Source: Chitinophagaceae bacterium DXS | Lineage (GTDB): Bacteria; Bacteroidota; Bacteroidia; Chitinophagales; Chitinophagaceae | Direction: 5' to 3' | Length of the DNA stretch: 64,000 nt | Assembly: GCA_030345135.1 (NCBI GenBank) | Contig: CP128386.1 | Location: 4,959,133-5,023,132, forward strand | In this document: piece after piece, positions 51,628-59,335 of the stretch | How the letters are laid out: every line of letters starts with the position of its first letter | Position numbering within the stretch: the stretch's first letter is position 1 | Notes under the pieces: generated by a model | Told to the model about the DNA's origin: nothing | Database searches by the model: none | The model's input: the letters and a program-made list of their open reading frames with translations, nothing else | Made by a program: the position numbers and the translations under genes

Positions 51628-52476
51628 TTAACGATCACTGCCACTAAGAAATTCATTTATCATTTCAACTACAAGCAAAGGAATTTTGCTGTTTGGGTTG
51701 GGTGCACAGATCTCGCCTATGTAATCTCCATGACCACCCGGCAGGATGGCTGCCTGGGCGTTTGGTAAAAGTCGTGCCAATTCCAGCGCATGTTCCGGAC
51801 GGACGACATCTCTATATCCATTTAAAACAAGTGCAGGTGATTGAATAGCGTGTATGAGCGAATTATCAATATCCTTAAAATTTGCCATTCTTGCTACGTC
51901 GCGTTCAAACATTGCCTGCAATCCTTTCGGATCCGGATTACTCTTAAGATAAGCATCCTGCAGTGGTTTTGGCATGGCACTCAATTTTACGTTATCAAAG
52001 CCATCAAAAAAACCGGGAAGCATGCCTTCGCGTTTAGAGCAGGCAGACATTAATACCAGTTTATTTACCAGCTCCGGATGCCGGATTGCAATTTGCAGGG
52101 AGGTAGTGCCGCCGTTACTAAACCCCATAATATCGGCTTTGCTGATTTGAAGTTGTTTGAGTAATGCTGCCACATCATCGGCGTCCTGTTCAAAGCTTAA
52201 CGGCCGGTCAATATCTTTTGTATGGCCGTGTGCCTGAAGTTCTACCGCAATTATTTTGTGCGTTTTTGCAAGCTCCGGCAATACATGTCCGTATGTGGTT
52301 TCAATCGTTGAGCCGCCGCCATGCAGAAGTACTAACGGGTATCCATTGCCGTGGATCTCATAATACATTTGCAGGCCGTTTACAGCAGCATAATGTCCTG
52401 TAGCTTTTTCCTGTGCATTCATTTGCGTAAGGCTTATAATGATTACAAGTAAAGTTAAAAAGGATCCGCGTTTCAT
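51628..52476 (-). CDS. Exported alpha/beta hydrolase
   Basis: The 282-residue protein has a Sec signal (about 1-21). Oxyanion-region HGGG is at 52-55, the nucleophile is Ser120 in MGFSNGG, and Asp and His are in NGYRDVVRPE and PGGHGDY. It is like periplasmic hydrolases of the 3-oxoadipate-enol-lactonase or carboxylesterase kind; substrate unknown. It is a separate unit with about 220 bases to the upstream MscS start and 150 bases to the downstream small gene's stop. Confidence 0.86.
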   Translation of the reverse strand: MKRGSFLTLLVIIISLTQMNAQEKATGHYAAVNGLQMYYEIHGNGYPLVLLHGGGSTIETTYGHVLPELAKTHKIIAVELQAHGHTKDIDRPLSFEQDADDVAALLKQLQISKADIMGFSNGGTTSLQIAIRHPELVNKLVLMSACSKREGMLPGFFDGFDNVKLSAMPKPLQDAYLKSNPDPKGLQAMFERDVARMANFKDIDNSLIHAIQSPALVLNGYRDVVRPEHALELARLLPNAQAAILPGGHGDYIGEICAPNPNSKIPLLVVEMINEFLSGSDR

Positions 52477-52626
52477 AACATCTTCATTTGTTGAACAAAC
52501 CTAATGCGATTAAACTTGTAATTCAGTGTGCCGGTGCGACAGTTTTGCGGGTGCATTGCGTCAACGCAAAATAGCGCGCGACACATTAATGCAAATTTCA
52601 AAGAACTTAATAACGGGGAATTGTTT

Positions 52627-52884
52627 TCAGGATCTTCTTTTTAATACAGGTATATTCATCATGGTTAAACTATCACGATAATCAACATACAATATATCGC
52701 CGGGTTTATTAAAGCGATATGTTCTTCCTGTTACAATGCCCGTAGTTGTTAAAGCTGTTCTTCCGGTGTATTCAAGTTTCACTTCTGCTGGTTGCCTGGA
52801 TTGTTGCAGATTGCCTGCATGGCTGAAATGTCCATCTTTTTGCGCCGCAATAAAGGCTGCGCTTTTGTTTCCACAGTTGCACAT
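52627..52884 (-). CDS. Small Cys-containing hypothetical protein
   Basis: The 85-residue protein opens with MCNCGNKS, followed by a charged linker and a beta-rich part EYTGRTALTTTGIVTGRTYR ending VDYRDSLTMMNIPVLKR. I recall this pattern (CNCGNK, then TALT and TGRxYRF) as a recurring but unnamed family in Bacteroidota and Proteobacteria, but I cannot assign a function. Its cysteines could bind metal. A repeat island lies just upstream of its start. Confidence 0.6.
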   Translation of the reverse strand: MCNCGNKSAAFIAAQKDGHFSHAGNLQQSRQPAEVKLEYTGRTALTTTGIVTGRTYRFNKPGDILYVDYRDSLTMMNIPVLKRRS

Positions 52885-52885
52885 G

Positions 52886-53113
52886 GTTAGGTTTTTAGGT
52901 GTTAGGTATCAGGTGTCAGGTATAAGGTTTGAGGTGTAAGGTGTAAGGTTTGAGGTGTAAGGTAGGTTTAAGGTGTAAGGCAGTCAAGTGGTATCGACTT
53001 TATAGGTATATAACAGCATACCTTATGCCTCATACCTTATTTCCAAAGCCCGATACCTTACACCTGACACCTGATACCTGATACCTGTCACCTCACACCC
53101 TACACCTCATCCC
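52886..53113. repeat. Long inverted island of AGGTGTAAGGT words
   Basis: From 52888 the words AGGTGT, AGGTAT, AGGTTT and TAAGGT repeat about a dozen times; from 53030 the inverse words ACACCT, ATACCT and CCTTAC repeat. The two arms can form an imperfect hairpin of more than 70 bp. It separates the small Cys protein from the 681-residue gene. Confidence 0.65.
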
Positions 53114-53120
53114 TCATTCC

Positions 53121-55166
53121 TTATTTCTTCAGGCAAATAATACGTTCGTTATAAACATTATTGCCTGTCCACTGGCTATCATAAATGGTCTTTTCTACTG
53201 CACTCAGATAGATCTTTCCACAAGGAGTTGTTGCTCCTGCTGTTGCGAATACATGTGAGCCTGAAGCATTCGAATTGCCTGTCACTGCCGGGCCGCCAAA
53301 AGTGCTTACCAGTGCGTAACTCTGAAGATGTGCATCGTATACAGAATAGGTTGCTGTAATAGGCGCGCCTACTGCATAGTGTGTACAATCTCCTAAGTCG
53401 TCAACACTCAGGTGTATGTCAGGCGCAGTGTTATCCATTTGAATGTATTTTGTGAATACGCCTGCAACGCCTTCAATTTCCAGTTCAAGCTTCAACAGAT
53501 CATTTGTTCCGGGAGACCATCTTGCCAGAACGCTTTCAATGTTGTTATGATATTCCTGGTAAGGATAATAACCTGAAGCGTTGATGCTCACATAATGCGT
53601 TTGCACATACTGTGGAGCCGGAGCAAGTGCGGTTGTAGCAAATGTGTTTGTTAAATAGTATGAAGCGCTTGTAGCTGTATTGGTGACTTTAATACGGTAG
53701 TTGTGGCCGAAGAAAGATGGCCCCTGTATAACAATAACGCCGCCGAAAGGACTGTGGTTGTACACCCCGATCTGGTTTAAAGCGAATTTAGCGCCAGGTA
53801 TTGTTAAGCCGGTAGCATTGTTTATCTCGTTAACGGTTATGCCGCCTACAATACTCATTAAAGGTTCCAGTTCACCGGTGCCGATTCCTGGTCTGATTTG
53901 TACGTATGCGTCAACCCTGTTGCCCCAATATTCAAGTTTATCCGCATCGGTTTTAGAAGGCTCAACATTCCATGAAAGCACCGCACGTATTTTTACAACT
54001 TCGGGATTGGCACAGAGTTTTCTGATTGAATTAAAATCATATGGCAGCACAGCTGCATAAGACAATCCTCCCGCAGGAATATCAGAAAGGTCGTGCACGT
54101 TGATGGATGTGGTGCCCAGATGATGCCAGTTGCAATCATTGTTCAGGTCAGCCCAGAATGATACATACTCGTAACTGCCATGTGTGCAAAGATCTCCTGA
54201 GTAGCCGCTGGGTCTTTTGATTCTAACGGAAGCAACCAGTTGTTCAAGATTATAATCGAGGCCAACAGATTCCAGTTGCTCGTAAGAAACATCCGCTTTT
54301 GTTTTGAAAAGTTCGTTCAGAATATCCACCCAGTTGATGCCGTATTGCTTAAAGCTTTCAATATTCTGCGAGATAATGTTAGAGTCTGTTGTGTCCAGTG
54401 ATGCTTTTACATGTTGCAAGGCAAAACGGCCAACGGACACGGTTCCTTTATACAGGCCTGCAAGCGTACCAATGTCTAGTGGTTGTAAGGCTAGTGTGGA
54501 TTGTACCTGCTGTAATAATGCATCTCCGCCGGCAAATGTTTTTGCGGCATCTGAAAGTGTCAGGTTGGGCTGAATAATGGCTGTCTCAATTAGTTGGGAA
54601 AGATCTAATTTTTCAAAAATAATCTTCCGCCTTGGCTTGATCTGTACGCGATCGTCGAAAGTGTTTCCCCAAATTGAATGGTAGTTGGGTGAGTTGGCTG
54701 GTGGAATTTTATTCCATTCAAGAATTGCTCTAACCTTCGGCAATACATGTACGTTACAAAAATTGGTTTTGGGTGTAATGTTGAGTGAGGCAGAATAAGA
54801 CAGCGGCTTCTCCGGGTTCTGCCTGCAATCTGTACTCGTTGGTATGTCGTGCTGGTTTACGCCAGTGTATCCCTGGTCTTCCCAGCCGGCGCCGTAGTCA
54901 AGATAGAAACGTACATACGCATGTGAGCCGTTGGTACATAAATTACCCAGGTACCCGTATTCCTGTTTGGTTGCAAAAATAGCTTCCAGTCTCTTTAGAT
55001 CAGGCTGATAAGATACTGATTTCAATTCCTCGTAAAAGATGTTTCCGGAATATGCAGCAAGTTTGTCCTTGAATACTTTCACATACTCCAATGTAGAAGG
55101 GTGCTCCGAAGCATACAATGCGTTGAAGCCAAGTCTGAGCTCTTGTAACTCTTTTCTGATTTCCAT
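53121..55166 (-). CDS. Hypothetical protein with a duplicated unknown domain
   Basis: The 681-residue protein has no signal peptide. Residues about 45-180 and 295-430 are clear repeats of one module. Both contain YEELKSV or YEQLESV, then GYLGNLCTNGSHAYVRF against GYSGDLCTHGSYEYVSF, a short VxVHD word, LSYSASL against LSYAAVL, KVRAILEWN against KIRAVLSWN, and WGN. Residues about 440-681 are beta-rich and resemble an Ig-like or carbohydrate-binding tail. I recognise the repeated module from unnamed Bacteroidota and myxobacterial proteins but know no function. The repeated C-x3-GS and WGN positions suggest a conserved binding site in each copy. It is monocistronic. Confidence 0.65.
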   Translation of the reverse strand: MEIRKELQELRLGFNALYASEHPSTLEYVKVFKDKLAAYSGNIFYEELKSVSYQPDLKRLEAIFATKQEYGYLGNLCTNGSHAYVRFYLDYGAGWEDQGYTGVNQHDIPTSTDCRQNPEKPLSYSASLNITPKTNFCNVHVLPKVRAILEWNKIPPANSPNYHSIWGNTFDDRVQIKPRRKIIFEKLDLSQLIETAIIQPNLTLSDAAKTFAGGDALLQQVQSTLALQPLDIGTLAGLYKGTVSVGRFALQHVKASLDTTDSNIISQNIESFKQYGINWVDILNELFKTKADVSYEQLESVGLDYNLEQLVASVRIKRPSGYSGDLCTHGSYEYVSFWADLNNDCNWHHLGTTSINVHDLSDIPAGGLSYAAVLPYDFNSIRKLCANPEVVKIRAVLSWNVEPSKTDADKLEYWGNRVDAYVQIRPGIGTGELEPLMSIVGGITVNEINNATGLTIPGAKFALNQIGVYNHSPFGGVIVIQGPSFFGHNYRIKVTNTATSASYYLTNTFATTALAPAPQYVQTHYVSINASGYYPYQEYHNNIESVLARWSPGTNDLLKLELEIEGVAGVFTKYIQMDNTAPDIHLSVDDLGDCTHYAVGAPITATYSVYDAHLQSYALVSTFGGPAVTGNSNASGSHVFATAGATTPCGKIYLSAVEKTIYDSQWTGNNVYNERIICLKK

Positions 55167-55434
55167 GGTTTAAAGTTTTTTAGCATGCTGTTTTGTAAGT
55201 TAACAGCAAGGCGTTTTTTGCCTACTCTTATCAGGATTTTCGGCAAGCTCCTTTGAGTGTATTTATATTTCTGGCTGGTGACTTTGGTTGAAGTCACAGC
55301 ATTTTCACTGAGTTCATTTCTTTGAAGGATATTTTTGCATCAACGATTTGATTACAAGAGCGGACACATAGAAATTTTAGTAAGCATGTAAGTATAACCG
55401 CGGGGGAGAAAAATGTTACCCCTGGTGGAAGAAA

Positions 55435-55513
55435 GTAAGACGTGTAAGACAGTAAGACGTGTAAGACAGTAAGATGTGTAAGACAGTAAGATAGTAAGAC
55501 ATGTAAGATGTGT
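55435..55513. repeat. GTAAGAC word island
   Basis: GTAAGACGTGTAAGACA and related words (GTAAGATGTGTAAGACA) repeat about eight times with a period near 10 or 20 bases. Confidence 0.65.
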
Positions 55514-55524
55514 GGCCTGGCGCT

Positions 55525-55569
55525 GTTCTCTGTGCGCCTCCGAGTATTCTCCGTGGACCTCTGTGTAAC
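55525..55569. repeat. Dispersed CTCTGTG/CACGGAG repeat, copy F
   Basis: TTCTCTGTGCGCCTCCGAGT, then TTCTCCGTGGACCTCTGTGT and AAC. Single-orientation copy next to the GTAAGAC island. Confidence 0.6.
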
Positions 55570-55609
55570 CGTATTTTTAGATTGTATTGACAATCAGAAT
55601 AGTCAAGGT

Positions 55610-56923
55610 TTAATAGATCCATTGAAGTCTCCAGATGAAACTGTTGGTTACTCCAATAAGCCCGTCTTTGTTCAGATTGCTTGCGCCATATCCAAAACTG
55701 ATGCGCCAGCGTGTTGATGCCCACCAGTTGAGTCCGAGATACATTTTGTCCAGCAATCCGCCCTGTACATCCCTGCCATTCAGGTTAACCTGGGATATGC
55801 GCGCTGCAACTTCCCAGGCGCCTCCTTTGCCAACGGGTTTTATTCTTCTTGCGTAAGCTGCTTTTTTATCGTATGGGCGTTGTTCGCCACTTATAACCCA
55901 GCTGCCTGTAAAGTAATACCCTTTAAACTGCTGCGTGCCCTTAGGCGTGTTAGCCCATGCATGAACATATTCGCTCAACAAAGAAAAGTTGTCGATGCTC
56001 CACAATTGCTCAAAGCCGAAGTTCCATGACCTGGATGCGGGAAAGTCTTTGGTATCTACATAATACGAAGAAACATTCGATTCATTTCTGCCCTTGTATC
56101 TAAGAACGCCGTTCTCTGCTTCAAGATATCTTACACTTGCGCCAATGTGCACAAATCTGCGTCCGTTATCTTCATAGATCGGTAGCGCAGTAACGCGCGC
56201 GGCAAAAGTGTTCGCACTTTCAGAAAAGCTTTGTCCCTTCATGAACCAGTCGTTGAACAAACCGGCAGATGCTGTCATCCGGTCATTCAAAAATGATTTG
56301 TTTAGCCGAAATCCGATGTTACGGTTGACAAAGAAGGGATTAAGTATGCGTTCCGTTTGAGGCAGGTTGGCCGCATCACCTACCATTTCATATACAAAGG
56401 GTTCTTTAATTTTTCCAACTGTCAGATCGCCAAGCATACCCACAGGAATAATAAAATACAGGTCGGTAAAATTCCATTTGTTTTGTGTGCCCGGATCATA
56501 GTCAAGTCCATTGTGGCCCGCGCTGATAAAATAATGCCATGGCCTTTTAAAATTAATATTTCCGCGTATGGAGATTCGCAATGAACGGAGATCACCCTGG
56601 TTCTCCTGTTTGCCAACCTGTTGTTTGCTATCGTTATCCTGTATAAAAGCACTGTAGTCAATAATAGGTGCAAAGCCAAGCTGGTAAGTAAAGTATTTGT
56701 TGCCCCCATTGGTCCAGCCCATGTGCCTTGCATGTACAACATCGGGCATAAAATATTTTTTTCCGGTATCGATGAGTACTTGCTTTTGAGAAGAATCAAC
56801 ATTGTCCATGTTTTGGGCGGAAACCTCAAAAACCGAAAAATAAATTATGCAGACCAGGAGAGATATAAAACGGAATGTGAATGGTGTTATTTCACGTGTA
56901 TAATTGGATAAGGTTTGAATCAT
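55610..56923 (-). CDS. Outer-membrane porin, phosphate-selective porin (OprP/O)-like
   Basis: From the ATG at 56923 the protein has 437 residues with a signal peptide (about 1-37, ending VFEVSAQ). The frame also extends three codons to a TTG at 56932. The mature part alternates aromatic and polar residues as in an outer-membrane barrel, with GDLRSLRISIRGNINFKRPW, GDLTVGKIKEPF and a C-terminal strand ending NSFIWRLQWIY. These features match the phosphate-selective porin O/P family common in Bacteroidota. Actual solute is unknown; no pho genes are nearby. Confidence 0.83.
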   Translation of the reverse strand: MIQTLSNYTREITPFTFRFISLLVCIIYFSVFEVSAQNMDNVDSSQKQVLIDTGKKYFMPDVVHARHMGWTNGGNKYFTYQLGFAPIIDYSAFIQDNDSKQQVGKQENQGDLRSLRISIRGNINFKRPWHYFISAGHNGLDYDPGTQNKWNFTDLYFIIPVGMLGDLTVGKIKEPFVYEMVGDAANLPQTERILNPFFVNRNIGFRLNKSFLNDRMTASAGLFNDWFMKGQSFSESANTFAARVTALPIYEDNGRRFVHIGASVRYLEAENGVLRYKGRNESNVSSYYVDTKDFPASRSWNFGFEQLWSIDNFSLLSEYVHAWANTPKGTQQFKGYYFTGSWVISGEQRPYDKKAAYARRIKPVGKGGAWEVAARISQVNLNGRDVQGGLLDKMYLGLNWWASTRWRISFGYGASNLNKDGLIGVTNSFIWRLQWIY

Positions 56924-57028
56924 GTAAAACAAATAATATGTCCAGGTAATCTCTCTTCTGCCGGCCTGTATCGTAACACAAACTATATTTATTTTTCTTT
57001 ATTTGCAACAGTCTTTGCCTGAAAGAAA

Positions 57029-57898
57029 CTAACTGCGACGAGGGTTTAGAGTAAGCAATATAATTATTCCCGTGACAAGCAACGTTGCATTTACTCCTGT
57101 AAAAAGTATGAATTGATCATACGCATTCAGTGACTTATCTTCCATAAACTTAAATGCATATTGCCCCCAGTTATTTAGTGCGCCGTGTGCCAGGGATACA
57201 ATCCAGATGCTTTTCGTTCGTAACCAAAGCCAGTTGATAATAAGGCCTGCACCAAATATGCCAAACGGGTGAATTAATACAGTTTGAAATGGAGAGATAT
57301 CTTTCAAGTAAAGGATTCCGCTAAGCATAAAGGGTATGTGCCAAATCGCCCATATTGCAGCGCCCAAAACGATGCCTTTTTTTACCGGGAATCTTTTAAA
57401 CAATCTTGGCAGCATCCAAGCGCGCCAGCCAATTTCTTCAAAAAACGCAAGTGTGGATACGATCATCAAGCCAACCGCTGCATTTGTTGCTATTTTAAAT
57501 ACCAATTGTGTGTATGTCAGAACGCCCCAGCCGACTTTTTCCGGTGCGTTATAAAAGCCGTTTTTGTCCGGTGTCAACCATGCCTGCCATGGGAGCCGGC
57601 CGTTATGTAAATATGCCGTCAAAGGAATACAAGCGACGTGTATGACTGCGGGAATTAAAAATATGGCAATGAGGATCCAGCCTATAGATATTTTTTTCTT
57701 TCTGCCAGGTAGGGATACCGGTTCTCTATATGTAAATGTCATTGCCAATACTGCGCCCGCGGGAATGATCATTGACAGGTATCCCATCCATATAAATGTA
57801 CTTTCATGTCCGCCGGTAAATCCTATAAACAAGGATAATACTATACTTAACGAAAAAGTAATCACAATGTAAGCTCCTAAATGGTCGTTTTCTTTCAT
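57029..57898 (-). CDS. CPBP-family intramembrane metalloprotease
   Basis: The 289-residue protein has seven or eight predicted membrane helices. The CPBP (CAAX protease/bacteriocin-processing) motifs are Glu154 and Glu155 with Arg159 (FFEEIGWRAWMLPRL), His187 in WAIWHIPFM and His238 with Asn242 in LAHGALNNWG. This is the metal-binding layout of Rce1-like glutamic intramembrane proteases. Bacterial members may process peptides or confer bacteriocin self-immunity. It stands alone; no bacteriocin precursor is recognisable nearby. Confidence 0.88.
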   Translation of the reverse strand: MKENDHLGAYIVITFSLSIVLSLFIGFTGGHESTFIWMGYLSMIIPAGAVLAMTFTYREPVSLPGRKKKISIGWILIAIFLIPAVIHVACIPLTAYLHNGRLPWQAWLTPDKNGFYNAPEKVGWGVLTYTQLVFKIATNAAVGLMIVSTLAFFEEIGWRAWMLPRLFKRFPVKKGIVLGAAIWAIWHIPFMLSGILYLKDISPFQTVLIHPFGIFGAGLIINWLWLRTKSIWIVSLAHGALNNWGQYAFKFMEDKSLNAYDQFILFTGVNATLLVTGIIILLTLNPRRS

Positions 57899-58649
57899 TG
57901 CATAAAGGCTGGTGCGTTAACTATAGGTGTATGGAGTTTATAACGGCATAAGGCATGACCCTATAATGATAATAAAAAGTAAGAAGGTTTGCAAGGCTTG
58001 AAAGATGCCGGTTGTCAGTAAAGCGTTGCCAATTCAATGTCGTAGTCAAGGGTTGTCAATATCAAGCGCTCATAAAATATCGCGATCAGATCAATATTCG
58101 GGAGACGTTTCCTGTCGCGCCAATGACAGATTTGGGTGTTGTGATTTTTTTCATTGCCGTTCCGCCTGCCCGATCAGTTCAGGCGGGCTTTAGCGAACGG
58201 AACATAAGGCTAACTTGAATATGGCTTTAGCCACACGTTATGATGTTGGGCTAAAGCCATGTTTAAATTCAATCACTATCCGTCGGTTAAAACCGACGGC
58301 AATGAATGAAAATCAACCACCTCCATAAACTGATTTGTCATTTGATTTTTGATTGTGGTTAACTAAATCCCCAGTCTAGGTGACAATGCGGTTACAGACT
58401 TCTTTATTATTATGTGCCAGCTATTAGGGCTGCTATGATTACTTTTTCTGATAAGCAAGGATCATCATGTATTCGACGAAGGGAGACATCTCCCAAAGTT
58501 GACGATGTATGTTTAACTAAATGACATTGAGTTGACAAATACTCAATTTTTAATGAACCAGAGCGGGGTTAAAACCGTTATATGTTGTATTCCTCCAATT
58601 GATACATCATGACAATTCGCTCCTTCGATAACTCTTTAAAAGATTATTT
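57899..58649. other. Intergenic region with palindromic elements
   Basis: No gene is supported. ATGGCTTTAGCC (58221-58232) pairs with GGCTAAAGCCAT (58249-58260), and CCGTCGGTT (58280-58288) pairs with AACCGACGG (58291-58299). The two palindromes lie side by side and are followed by CAATGAATGA, the look of a dispersed REP-like pair different from the one at 22.7-23.9 kb. A GC-rich word GCCTGCCCG with inverse CAGGCGGGC is at 58160-58190. Confidence 0.55.
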
Positions 58650-59219
58650 ATGCAGAATTTCTTACAGCACATAAAATCCCGCGTGATTGCAGGCGTCATT
58701 TTCCTGATACCTGTATTTGTAATAATAATGATCGTGCAAAAATTGTGGAAGATCCTTTCCGGAAGCGGTCATTATGTGGCAAATATGCTTGGATTCAAAC
58801 CCATATTTGGTAATAGTTCGGCCCAGATAGCAACCGGGTTACTACTGATATTGCTTTTTTATTTTTTTGGATGGCTTGTTAGATTCAGCATTTTAAACAG
58901 GTGGCGCGATTGGGTTGAAAATGCACTGCTGCAATATATACCGGGATACCTGACCTATAGGGCGCAGTTACAGGAAAAGATCAGTCCTACCGAAGATCCC
59001 CGTCAACCTGTTTTAATCGACACTTTAATGGGGAAGCGCCCGGGGCTTTTAATTGAGGAGTTGCCGAATGAGATGATAGTTTTCCTCCCGAATTCCCCCG
59101 ATACCAATAATGGGGAAGTGCTGTTTGTTGAAAAAATTAAAGTGACCAAACTTGACATAAAGGCGCCGGTGTTTATGAAGAACATGCAGAAGTTTGGAAA
59201 AGGATTGATAGGGAAATAA
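58650..59219 (+). CDS. DUF502-family membrane protein
   Basis: The 189-residue protein is a complete DUF502 (PF04367) member: a first TM helix (about 14-31, VIAGVIFLIPVFVIIMIV), a second (about 60-78, IATGLLLILLFYFFGWLV) and a soluble C-terminal part with NSPDTNNGEVLFVEKIKVTK. The function of DUF502 is unknown; plant homologues are COV-like. It is probably anchored in the inner membrane. A hairpin terminator follows, shared with the convergent GH106 gene. Confidence 0.88.
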   Translation: MQNFLQHIKSRVIAGVIFLIPVFVIIMIVQKLWKILSGSGHYVANMLGFKPIFGNSSAQIATGLLLILLFYFFGWLVRFSILNRWRDWVENALLQYIPGYLTYRAQLQEKISPTEDPRQPVLIDTLMGKRPGLLIEELPNEMIVFLPNSPDTNNGEVLFVEKIKVTKLDIKAPVFMKNMQKFGKGLIGK

Positions 59220-59282
59220 AGTAAGAATTGCCAGGCTTGCCCATTTAAATACATTTCAAAATTAAAGCTGACGCCAAAATCT

Positions 59283-59326
59283 AAATCCCCCGGACAGTCG
59301 TGTCTTTTGATGATGCCAGGGGATTT
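59283..59326. terminator. Hairpin between the DUF502 and GH106 genes
   Basis: AAATCCCC (59283-59290) pairs with GGGGATTT (59319-59326), with T residues after it on the plus strand and A residues before it. It can serve both convergent genes. Confidence 0.6.
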
Positions 59327-59335
59327 TTGATTGGT

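Larger units (their letters stand above)
55167..55609. other. Intergenic region rich in short repeats
   Basis: Holds the GTAAGAC word island (55435-55513) and a CTCTGTG repeat copy (55525-55569). No coding frame is supported. Confidence 0.5.
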
